From an uncultured Flavobacteriales bacterium (GTDB lineage Bacteria; Bacteroidota; Bacteroidia; Flavobacteriales; Crocinitomicaceae), in the NCBI GenBank assembly GCA_946480815.1, contig CAMLLB010000057.1, positions 1-27,939 on the forward strand: a stretch of DNA of 27,939 bases. Reading direction: 5' to 3'. The notes under the pieces were generated by a model that had not been told where the DNA came from, ran no database searches, and saw only the letters and a list, made by a program, of their open reading frames with translations. How positions within the stretch are numbered: the first letter of the stretch is position 1; each line of letters opens with the position of its first letter. Positions 21,975-27,939 of the stretch are shown in pieces. Made by a program: the position numbers and the translations under genes.

Positions 21975-23618
21975 ATGGCAATTGATTCAAAAGAATTGGA
22001 ATTCAATAAGAACGATGATGAAATGAGGCTGAAGATCTCCCGTATGGAGTCCGAATTGGCCTCTATCATGAAAGGCGGTGGTGAAAAACGGATCGCTGCA
22101 CTTCATGAAAAAGGAAAAATGACTGCCCGTGAGCGAATTGATATGCTGCTTGATGCGAATACCCCACGCTTTGAAGTAGGTGCTTTTGCCGGAATGGGAA
22201 TGTACAAAGAGCACGGTGGTTGCCCGTCTGCCGGAGTTGTCATGGTCATCGGGAAAGTTTCCGGAAAACAATGTATTGTTGTTGCAAACGATGCTACTGT
22301 AAAAGCCGGTGCATGGTTCCCTATTACCGGAAAGAAAAACTTACGGGCACAGGAAATCGCCATGGAGAATAAACTACCGATCATTTATTTGGTAGATTCT
22401 GCAGGGGTATACCTTCCAATGCAAGACGAAATCTTCCCGGATAAAGAACACTTCGGACGTATTTTCAGAAACAACGCCGTGATGAGTTCCATGGGAATTA
22501 CACAAATTGCTGCTGTTATGGGAAGTTGTGTTGCAGGAGGTGCTTACCTTCCGATTATGTCAGACGAATCGCTGATCGTAGACAAAACAGGAACAATCTT
22601 CCTTGCAGGATCTTACCTGGTAAAAGCTGCAATCGGTGAGAACATTGACAACGAGACATTAGGCGGAGCAACAACTCATACGGAAATCTCCGGTGTATGT
22701 GATTATAAAGTAGCAAACGACGAAGAGTGTTTGAAAACGATCCGTAAAATGATGAGCCAGATCGGTGCACCGGAATCAGCCGGATTTGACCGTATTGAGT
22801 CCATCGCACCAAAAGAAGAAGCAAAGAAAGTATACGGGATCTTGCCTTCCGAACGAGCAAAACCATACAATGTTCACCAAATCCTGGACTGTATTTTCGA
22901 TGAAGGAAGCATCACCGAATATAAAAGTGATTATGGCAAAACCATCGTTTGTGCCTACGCACGTTTGGATGGCTGGAGCGTTGGAATTGTAGCAAATCAG
23001 CGCGAATTATCGAAAAATGCAAAGGGTGAAATGCAATTTGGTGGCGTGATCTACAACGATTCTGCCGACAAAGCTGCTCGTTTCATCATGAATTGCAACC
23101 AAAAGAATATTCCATTGATCTTTTTCCAGGATGTTTCCGGATTCATGGTAGGTTCCAAGTCGGAACATGCCGGGATAATTAAAGACGGGGCTAAAATGGT
23201 AAATGCCATGGCAAATTCGGTCGTTCCGAAATTCACGGTAGTTATCGGAAACTCATACGGTGCCGGAAACTATGCTATGTGCGGAAAAGCATACGATCCA
23301 CGTTTGATCGTTGGCTGGCCAACTGCCGAGGTTGCTGTAATGAGCGGAGCTTCTGCTGCGAAAACATTGCTTCAAATCGAAGTTGCTTCTTTGAAAGCCC
23401 GTGGAGAGGAAATTACACCGGAAAGAGAAACAGAATTATATAACACGATCAAAGCACGTTACGACGAACAAATTTCTCCGTATTATGCTGCTTCGCGTTT
23501 GTGGCTGGATGCGATCATCGATCCTGCAAAAACAAGAGAGTTCTTGTCAGTCGGAATTGAAATGGCAAACCATAAAAAGGCTGAAAAACCGTATAACGTT
23601 GGAGTAATCCAAACTTGA
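21975..23618 (+). CDS. Acyl-CoA carboxylase, carboxyltransferase (beta) subunit
   Basis: A 547-residue biotin-dependent carboxyltransferase that moves carboxyl from carboxybiotin to an acyl-CoA (propionyl- or methylcrotonyl-CoA type). The N-domain has D-S-A-G-V-Y-L-P-M-Q (about 135-145), G-S-C-V-A-G-G-A-Y-L-P as the first oxyanion hole, and T-L-G-G-A-T-T-H. The C-domain has F-Q-D-V-S-G-F-M-V-G and G-N-S-Y-G-A-G-N-Y-A-M as the second oxyanion region, then W-P-T-A-E-V-A-V-M-S-G-A-S-A-A. Length is typical. No biotin carboxylase or carrier subunit gene is adjacent, so substrate cannot be assigned from context. Confidence 0.92.
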   Translation: MAIDSKELEFNKNDDEMRLKISRMESELASIMKGGGEKRIAALHEKGKMTARERIDMLLDANTPRFEVGAFAGMGMYKEHGGCPSAGVVMVIGKVSGKQCIVVANDATVKAGAWFPITGKKNLRAQEIAMENKLPIIYLVDSAGVYLPMQDEIFPDKEHFGRIFRNNAVMSSMGITQIAAVMGSCVAGGAYLPIMSDESLIVDKTGTIFLAGSYLVKAAIGENIDNETLGGATTHTEISGVCDYKVANDEECLKTIRKMMSQIGAPESAGFDRIESIAPKEEAKKVYGILPSERAKPYNVHQILDCIFDEGSITEYKSDYGKTIVCAYARLDGWSVGIVANQRELSKNAKGEMQFGGVIYNDSADKAARFIMNCNQKNIPLIFFQDVSGFMVGSKSEHAGIIKDGAKMVNAMANSVVPKFTVVIGNSYGAGNYAMCGKAYDPRLIVGWPTAEVAVMSGASAAKTLLQIEVASLKARGEEITPERETELYNTIKARYDEQISPYYAASRLWLDAIIDPAKTREFLSVGIEMANHKKAEKPYNVGVIQT

Positions 23619-23718
23619 ATAATTCCGAATTACGAATGCCTAATTACGAATTAATAAACGCTCGTAAACAAATGGCATCCTAAATTCGGAATTCGGAATT
23701 AATAATTCGTAATTAATA
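23618..23718. repeat. AATTCG-rich inverted repeat
   Basis: Left arm (about 23618-23656) is built from TAATTCCGAATTACGAAT units; right arm (about 23680-23718) from the complementary TTCGGAATT / AATTCGTAATTAAT units. A small inner pair, ATGCC/GGCAT, faces the loop. It fills almost the whole gap before the acetyltransferase gene. Confidence 0.65.
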
Positions 23719-23723
23719 GAAAG

Positions 23724-24188
23724 ATGCATTTAGATTGGCAATTTAAACCTTACAAAGAACTAACACTGAATGAGTTTCACGACATTATCGCACTGAGACT
23801 CAAAGCTTTTGTAGTTGAGCAAAACTGCACTTACCTCGACCTGGACGGAAAAGATAAGAAAGCTTATCACCTGCTTTTGCGTGATGGTAAAGGAGATGTG
23901 ATTGCCACTGCACGTATTTTACACCCCGGAATTTCATACCCGGAAGTGGCAATTGGTCGGGTTGTACTAACGAATGAATGCCGTGGAAATGGTGTTGGAT
24001 ATGAGATGATGGAAAAATGTATCCAATTTGCCCACGATGAATTTGGCAGGGTACCGATCAGAATTTCAGCGCAGAAACACCTGGAAAAATTCTATAATAA
24101 ATGTGGATTTGTATCTACTGGTAAAGAATACTTTGAAGATGAAATCCCGCACGTCGAAATGCTTTTAAACCCGGAAAACAATGGTTAA
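23724..24188 (+). CDS. elaA: ElaA-type GNAT N-acetyltransferase
   Basis: A 154-residue acetyltransferase of the GNAT fold. The ElaA pattern is seen at the N-terminus: E-L-T-L-N-E-F-H-D-I, then L-R-L-K-A-F-V-V-E-Q-N-C-T-Y-L-D-L-D, with the conserved V-E-Q-x-C-x-Y-x-x-x-D. The acetyl-CoA site is V-A-I-G-R-V-V-L followed by R-G-N-G-V-G-Y-E-M-M (Q/R-x-x-G-x-G/A), and F-Y-N-K-C-G-F is the last strand motif. Substrate of ElaA proteins is not settled. Its last eight bases overlap the start of the M13 peptidase gene, so the two are cotranscribed. Confidence 0.88.
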   Translation: MHLDWQFKPYKELTLNEFHDIIALRLKAFVVEQNCTYLDLDGKDKKAYHLLLRDGKGDVIATARILHPGISYPEVAIGRVVLTNECRGNGVGYEMMEKCIQFAHDEFGRVPIRISAQKHLEKFYNKCGFVSTGKEYFEDEIPHVEMLLNPENNG

Positions 24189-26253
24189 TAAAATTCTCCC
24201 GCTGGCAGTTGTTGCAACGTCATTAGTTGCCTGTCAACCCAAAACACATACCGAAGCTCCTGAAAAAGTTGTTGCTTCAACTACAGATATTACTTCAAAA
24301 CCAACCAGTATCGATGTTTCCTATATGGACCTTTCGATAAAGCCACAGGATGACTTTTTCCAATTCTCGAACGGAACATGGTGTAAAAACAATCCGGTTC
24401 CAAACACGGAATCACGTTGGGGAAGCTTCAATGAATTGGATAAGCGAAATAAGGCCACTTTGAAGGAAATTCTTCAAACTGCTGCGGGATCCAACATGAA
24501 ATCTTCCGGAAGCCAGGACCAGTTGTTGGGAGATTATTATACTTCGTATACCGATATGACTGTCCGTAATGCTGCAGGTGCAAAACCTTTAACGGACCGT
24601 TTGGCTAAGATCGCAGAGATCAAATCGAAAGACGAATTCGTGAGCTTGATTGCCCAACAACATCAATTGGGAATCGAATCTGTTTTCGGCTTCGGGATCG
24701 GACAGGATTTGAAAGATGTAAATAAAAATGTGGCTTACTGGGGACAAGGCGGGATCGGTTTACCGAATCGTGACTATTACTTCCAGGAAAACAAACAGGC
24801 AATTCGTGATGCATATATCCTTCACATCCAAAAATCATTTCAATTATTGGGTGATTCGGAAGAAGCTGCAAAAAAGAAAGCCAATGACATTTTCAATTTC
24901 GAAAAAGAATTGGCGGGTGCCATGATGACTCCGGCTGAATCGCGCTTACCGGAAAAAACTTACAACAAAATGTCGTTGGACCAGGTTGTAAAAGCGATGC
25001 CGAAATTTGATTTCGAAGCTTATTTAGCTAAAATCGGATGCGAACACTTTGATTCACTGATTGTTGGACAACCTGACTTCATGAAACAAATCAACACCAT
25101 GATGGATGATGTTTCCTTCCAATCGTGGAATAATTACTTGTCCTGGTGCACGATTAACGCCTATGCCGGAAAACTGGATGAAAAATGGGTAAAACACAAT
25201 TTTGATTTCTACAGCGGTGTTTTGAGCGGAACAAGTACCATGAAACCAATCGACGAACGTTGTATCGAAGAAATTACCGGTTCAACCCTGGCTGAATTGC
25301 TTGGAAAAGCATTTGTGGAGAAAAACTTCTCTGTAAATGCAAAAAACCGGGTAAACACCATGGTCGATAATCTGTTGGCAAGTTTCAGAATGCGGATCAA
25401 TGGGTTGGATTGGATGTCAGACAATACCAAGAAAGAGGCTTTGGCAAAATTGAATGCAATCGGAAGAAAACTTGGCTTCCCGGATGAGTGGAAAAGCTAC
25501 AAGGGATTGGTTATCAGTCCGGTTGACTATGTTGCGAACATAGACAATTGCCGTAGTTTTGCTTTCAAAGAAAACCTGGAAAAACTGCATAAACCGGTAA
25601 ACCGTAAAGAATGGGAAATGCCTGCACATTTAGTGAATGCTTATTATCACCCACTTTTAAACGAGATTGCCTTCCCTGCGGGAATCATGCAACCTCCTTT
25701 CTTCGATGAGAAAGCAGAAGATGCAGTAAACTACGGAAGAATCGGGATGGTAATCGGGCATGAGTTCACTCACGGGTTCGATGACAACGGTTCCAAATTC
25801 GCGGCAGACGGAAGTTACAACGACTGGTGGCAGGATACCGACAAGCAGAAATTCGTTACGAAAACAGAAATCTTAGGTAAAACATTCAGTTCCTTCTGCC
25901 CTATTTCTGATAACTGTGTGAATCCGGAGTTGACCATGGGTGAAAACATCGCTGACTTGGGTGGTTTGACTATGGCATACTACGCATACACCATGACAGA
26001 CGATTTCAAGAAAAACATCGTGATCGACGGATATACTCCGGCACAGCGTTTCTTCATTGCTTATGCGCAATTATGGAAAATCAACTATACAGAAGCAGAA
26101 TTAAAAAAACGTATCGCGACAGATCCGCATTCTCCGGGAATGTACCGCGTGAACGGACCGTTGATGAACTGTCCGGAATTCTTTGCAGCATTCAATGTAA
26201 AACCAGGTGACAGAATGCGCAACCCGGATGAGAAGGTTGCTAAGATCTGGTAA
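24181..26253 (+). CDS. M13 (neprilysin-like) metallopeptidase lipoprotein
   Basis: A 690-residue zinc endopeptidase. The signal ends in lipobox L-V-A-C (Cys19), so it is a lipoprotein, probably periplasmic or surface-exposed. The M13 N-terminal domain follows (P-Q-D-D-F-F-Q-F-S-N-G-T-W). The catalytic domain has N-A-Y-Y-H-P-L-L-N-E-I-A-F-P-A-G-I, HEFTH at about 527-531 with the adjacent G-F-D-D-N-G, and the third zinc ligand Glu588 in E-N-I-A-D-L-G-G. The C-terminal R-V-N-G-P substrate motif is present. Length and order are normal. It ends in K-I-W, where many relatives end in C-x-x-W. Coupled to the acetyltransferase gene and followed by a terminator. Confidence 0.94.
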   Translation: MVNKILPLAVVATSLVACQPKTHTEAPEKVVASTTDITSKPTSIDVSYMDLSIKPQDDFFQFSNGTWCKNNPVPNTESRWGSFNELDKRNKATLKEILQTAAGSNMKSSGSQDQLLGDYYTSYTDMTVRNAAGAKPLTDRLAKIAEIKSKDEFVSLIAQQHQLGIESVFGFGIGQDLKDVNKNVAYWGQGGIGLPNRDYYFQENKQAIRDAYILHIQKSFQLLGDSEEAAKKKANDIFNFEKELAGAMMTPAESRLPEKTYNKMSLDQVVKAMPKFDFEAYLAKIGCEHFDSLIVGQPDFMKQINTMMDDVSFQSWNNYLSWCTINAYAGKLDEKWVKHNFDFYSGVLSGTSTMKPIDERCIEEITGSTLAELLGKAFVEKNFSVNAKNRVNTMVDNLLASFRMRINGLDWMSDNTKKEALAKLNAIGRKLGFPDEWKSYKGLVISPVDYVANIDNCRSFAFKENLEKLHKPVNRKEWEMPAHLVNAYYHPLLNEIAFPAGIMQPPFFDEKAEDAVNYGRIGMVIGHEFTHGFDDNGSKFAADGSYNDWWQDTDKQKFVTKTEILGKTFSSFCPISDNCVNPELTMGENIADLGGLTMAYYAYTMTDDFKKNIVIDGYTPAQRFFIAYAQLWKINYTEAELKKRIATDPHSPGMYRVNGPLMNCPEFFAAFNVKPGDRMRNPDEKVAKIW

Positions 26254-26272
26254 TCCGGAATAAAAATAATTG

Positions 26273-26305
26273 AAGCATCATTCAGAAATGGGTGGTGCTT
26301 TTTTA
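26273..26305 (+). terminator. Intrinsic terminator after the M13 peptidase gene
   Basis: AAGCATCATTC pairs with GGGTGGTGCTT (11 pairs including G-U pairs) around a six-base loop, and TTTT follows. It is 20 bases beyond the peptidase stop. Confidence 0.75.
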
Positions 26306-26320
26306 TTTACTATATTCTGT

Positions 26321-26430
26321 CCTGTCGAGTGTTTCGAATGAAGTAAAACGGAATTCGGAATATATCGAGACATGGACTTGAAACCTTGTTCTCGATATGT
26401 TTCATTACATTTCACTACTCGAACTGACGG
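26321..26430. repeat. Interrupted palindrome, TCGAGT/ACTCGA family
   Basis: The inner arms ATATCGAGA (26362-26370) and TCTCGATAT (26390-26398) match perfectly. The outer arms, roughly 26323-26350 and 26400-26425, are related but degenerate (TCGAGTG..AATGAAGTAAAAC against GTTTCATTACATTTCACTACTCGA). It resembles an intergenic repeat common in Bacteroidota. Only one copy is in this window. Confidence 0.6.
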
Positions 26431-26444
26431 TTTAACTTCAACAC

Positions 26445-26470
26445 AAAAAAAAGACCCGCATCAGCGGGTC
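26445..26470 (-). terminator. Intrinsic terminator for the 42-residue gene
   Basis: Read on the minus strand: GACCCGC, loop TGAT, GCGGGTC, then eight Ts. It starts nine bases after the TAG of the small minus-strand gene. The U-run is uninterrupted only in this direction, which fixes the orientation. Confidence 0.85.
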
Positions 26471-26478
26471 AATCTTTT

Positions 26479-26607
26479 CTAGTTTAAGTTCAAAAGCACT
26501 TTTTTGCGCTTCAATTTCTTTACTTCCAATGATTTGCTGTAGTTCAGAATCTGACTGATAACAGCTGCGGATGGATTCGCAATCTCAGTAACTTCCTGTG
26601 TTTGCAT
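26479..26607 (-). CDS. Conserved-looking 42-residue small protein
   Basis: A 43-codon gene, MQTQEVTEIANPSAAVISQI then LNYSKSLEVKKLKRKKVLLN-LN, ending TAG at 26479-26481. Support: an intrinsic terminator lies nine bases downstream in the right direction; codon use matches neighbouring genes; and the segment I-L-N-Y-S-K-S-L-E-V-K-K-x-K resembles a short conserved motif I recall from small hypothetical proteins of Flavobacteriia (unverified). The first half looks like an amphipathic helix, the second is strongly basic (K-K-L-K-R-K-K). No membrane segment or signal. Function unknown; a basic tail could suit binding RNA, DNA or the ribosome, which is only a guess. Confidence 0.7.
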   Translation of the reverse strand: MQTQEVTEIANPSAAVISQILNYSKSLEVKKLKRKKVLLNLN

Positions 26608-26746
26608 GTTTGTCAAGTATTTATTTACCATAGGCTTATTAAAGGGCGTTTTTTCTTTTAACGGTTTTCTTTCGAGTTTATTTTATAACAGCGAAAAACT
26701 TTTTTCGAAAAATCCTAAACAAGAAGAAACAGGTTCAAAAGTTCAT

Positions 26747-26768
26747 GCTTCGACTACGCTCAGTGTCC
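26747..26768. repeat. Solo arm of the CTTCGACTACGCTCAG family, locus 4
   Basis: GCTTCGACTACGCTCAGTGT plus CC occurs without a matching second arm. It lies in the gap between the 42-residue gene and the SPFH gene; nothing else in 26608-26844 is supportable as a gene. Confidence 0.75.
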
Positions 26769-26844
26769 TTTTGGTTAAAGATTTAAGGAATCAACTCAGA
26801 TTAAAATACTTTTCAATTTTCAATTCTACATTTTCAATTATAGT

Positions 26845-26852
26845 TATGTTTG
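26845..26852 (+). promoter_or_regulatory. -7 promoter element for the SPFH gene
   Basis: TATGTTTG matches TAnnTTTG and lies 16 bases before ATG 26869, giving a leader of about a dozen bases. Confidence 0.55.
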
Positions 26853-26868
26853 TTTCAAATCACTTTTT

Positions 26869-27792
26869 ATGGTAGTAGAAATCAAATACATTTTAATCGG
26901 AGTTGCTGTGCTCCTGCTAATTTTCAGCTTTGTAACCGTTCAACAGGGAACAATCGCTGTTGTAACCATGTTCGGTAAATACCGCCGGATCATGCATCCG
27001 GGATTGAATTTCCGTATTCCTTTCTTTGAGCGCCTGAATAACCGTGTTTCGATTCAGAACCGTGCAATTGAAATGGAATTCCAGGCAATTACGCAAGACC
27101 AGGCAAACGTATATTTCAAAGCCATGCTGGTTTATTCGGTTTTGGATAACCAGGAAGAAACCATTAAAAATGTGGCCTTTAAGTTTGTCGATCAAAGAAG
27201 CTTTATCCAGGCTTTGATCCGTACCATTGAAGGTTCTGTTCGCGGTTTCGTTGCTACAAAGAAGCAAGCAGAAATTTTGTTGTTGCGTGGTGAAATCGTA
27301 GATGATGTAAAGGAAAGTTTGGACCATACCCTGGAAACATGGGGATTCCATTTGATTGACCTGCAATTGAACGACATTACGTTCGATGCGGAAATCACCA
27401 CTTCCATGGCGAAAGTAGTAGCTTCCAATAACTTGAAAGCTGCAGCTGAAAACGAAGGTCAGGCTTTATTGATCACTAAAACAAAAGCTGCCGAAGCGGA
27501 AGGAAATGCGATTAAAATTGCTGCCCAGGCTGAAAAGGAAGCTGCTCAATTGAAAGGACAAGGTATCGCACTATTCCGTGAGGAAGTTGCGCAAGGTATG
27601 ACCGAAGCTGCTGAAAAAATGAAAGCTGCTGACCTGGACACTTCGCTTATTTTGTTCTCCATGTGGACAGAAGCCGTGAAAGAATTCGCTGAAAAAGGCA
27701 AAGGAAATGTGATCTTCCTGGATGGTTCTGTTGATGGAATGGAAAAAACCGTGAAACAGATGATGGCTGCGAATATGACTCCGAAGAAATAA
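26869..27792 (+). CDS. SPFH / band 7 domain membrane protein
   Basis: A 307-residue protein starting MVVEIKYILIGVAVLLLIF, with one N-terminal membrane anchor (about residues 6-24). The band 7 domain spans about 25-210: V-Q-Q-G-T-I-A-V-V-T-M-F-G-K-Y, H-P-G-L-N-F-R-I-P-F, the R-x-x-x-G-x-F-V-A-T region, and L-N-D-I-T-F-D at its end. An Ala/Glu/Lys-rich coiled coil follows (A-A-E-A-E-G-N-A-I-K-I-A-A-Q-A-E-K-E-A). Such stomatin/flotillin-like proteins form large ring or cage assemblies on membrane microdomains and often bind membrane proteases. No NfeD or protease gene is adjacent here, so the partner is unknown. Confidence 0.88.
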   Translation: MVVEIKYILIGVAVLLLIFSFVTVQQGTIAVVTMFGKYRRIMHPGLNFRIPFFERLNNRVSIQNRAIEMEFQAITQDQANVYFKAMLVYSVLDNQEETIKNVAFKFVDQRSFIQALIRTIEGSVRGFVATKKQAEILLLRGEIVDDVKESLDHTLETWGFHLIDLQLNDITFDAEITTSMAKVVASNNLKAAAENEGQALLITKTKAAEAEGNAIKIAAQAEKEAAQLKGQGIALFREEVAQGMTEAAEKMKAADLDTSLILFSMWTEAVKEFAEKGKGNVIFLDGSVDGMEKTVKQMMAANMTPKK

Positions 27793-27813
27793 AATAGTAA
27801 ACAGGCATTAGTA

Positions 27814-27858
27814 AATAGGCAATAGTTAGAATTTGAGGATTTTTAGCTATTGCCTATT
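27814..27858. repeat. Hairpin from GGCAATAG-type repeats
   Basis: AATAGGCAATAG (27814-27825) and CTATTGCCTATT (27847-27858) are perfect 12-bp complements; G-U and A-T pairs extend the stem inward by about six more. Diverged outer copies (ATTAGTAA at 27807, TTACTAAT at 27873) suggest a nested repeat. It lies between the ends of two convergent genes and may terminate both. Confidence 0.7.
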
Positions 27859-27875
27859 GCCTTTTCAACTAATTA

Positions 27876-27939
27876 CTAATACGATCCCCACCACCTTCTC
27901 AAAAACCACTCTGCCGAAAGCAACGCAATAATCAGAACA
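27876..27939 (-). CDS. C-terminal end of a membrane protein, cut by the window edge
   Basis: Reading in from the right edge on the minus strand gives VLIIALLSAEWFLRRWWGSY and TAG at 27876-27878. A hydrophobic helix followed by S-A-E-W-F-L-R-R and a short G-x-Y end is the usual C-terminus of large Bacteroidota membrane proteins with von Willebrand A or glutamine-amidotransferase-like periplasmic domains. Only about 20 residues are inside the window, so the family is inference. Confidence 0.5.
   Translation of the reverse strand, partial: VLIIALLSAEWFLRRWWGSY

Noticed and set aside
26606..26875. 89-codon plus-strand frame before the SPFH gene
   Set aside because: It runs through a dispersed repeat arm and low-complexity AT-rich DNA, ends across the SPFH start, and shows no coherent protein pattern. 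The -7 element of the SPFH gene lies inside it.

Overview
The window looks like chromosome of a Bacteroidota member, most likely Flavobacteriales and in my judgement close to Fluviicola/Crocinitomicaceae. Four things point there: two secreted proteins with C-terminal type IX secretion (T9SS) sorting domains; many upstream regions with the Bacteroidota -7 promoter element TAnnTTTG and no clear Shine-Dalgarno sequence; a GIN-domain (DUF2807) protein behind an ECF sigma factor; and repeat families typical of Bacteroidota intergenic DNA. The placement is inference from gene content only.

Layout. 1-1040 is a visibly AT-rich segment. It carries the last codons of an upstream gene, a STAS-like (DUF4325) protein and a two-helix membrane protein, tightly coupled; it looks like the tail of an acquired regulatory or defence-type module. 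1257-5126 holds a small coiled-coil lipoprotein, a delta-60-repeat T9SS protein, a repeat-rich gap with two 26-bp palindromes, a DUF4268 protein and a second T9SS protein. 5157-9388 is an envelope operon: LptF/LptG permease, two glycosyltransferases and a small lipoprotein. 9441-12066 is ribBA, a LolD-like ABC ATPase and a TIGR02757 protein, overlapping end to end behind their own promoter. 12229-16110 is a BatA-type membrane protein, a dihydroorotase homologue that has lost metal and substrate residues, and a small methyltransferase. 16263-17210 is trxB with a structured leader, closed by a strong terminator.

17481-19089 (minus strand) is an ECF sigma factor translationally coupled to a membrane-anchored GIN-domain protein, a plausible sigma/anti-sigma surface-sensing pair. 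19303-20361 contains an unidentified membrane protein bracketed by four copies of a 26-bp palindromic motif. A DjlA-like TerB/J-domain protein and pcm follow. 21975-26253 has an acyl-CoA carboxylase carboxyltransferase, an ElaA-type acetyltransferase and an M13 metallopeptidase lipoprotein. The right end has a well-supported 42-residue gene with its own terminator on the minus strand, an SPFH/band-7 protein, and the C-terminal tail of a minus-strand membrane protein cut by the window edge.

Most of the window is core envelope, cofactor and protein-repair biology. The unusual material is in the AT-rich left end, the sigma/GIN pair, the dihydroorotase-like protein, the small gene at 26479-26607, the apparently leaderless promoters, and several palindromic or dispersed repeats. 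No tRNA, rRNA, CRISPR array or transposase gene was recognised.
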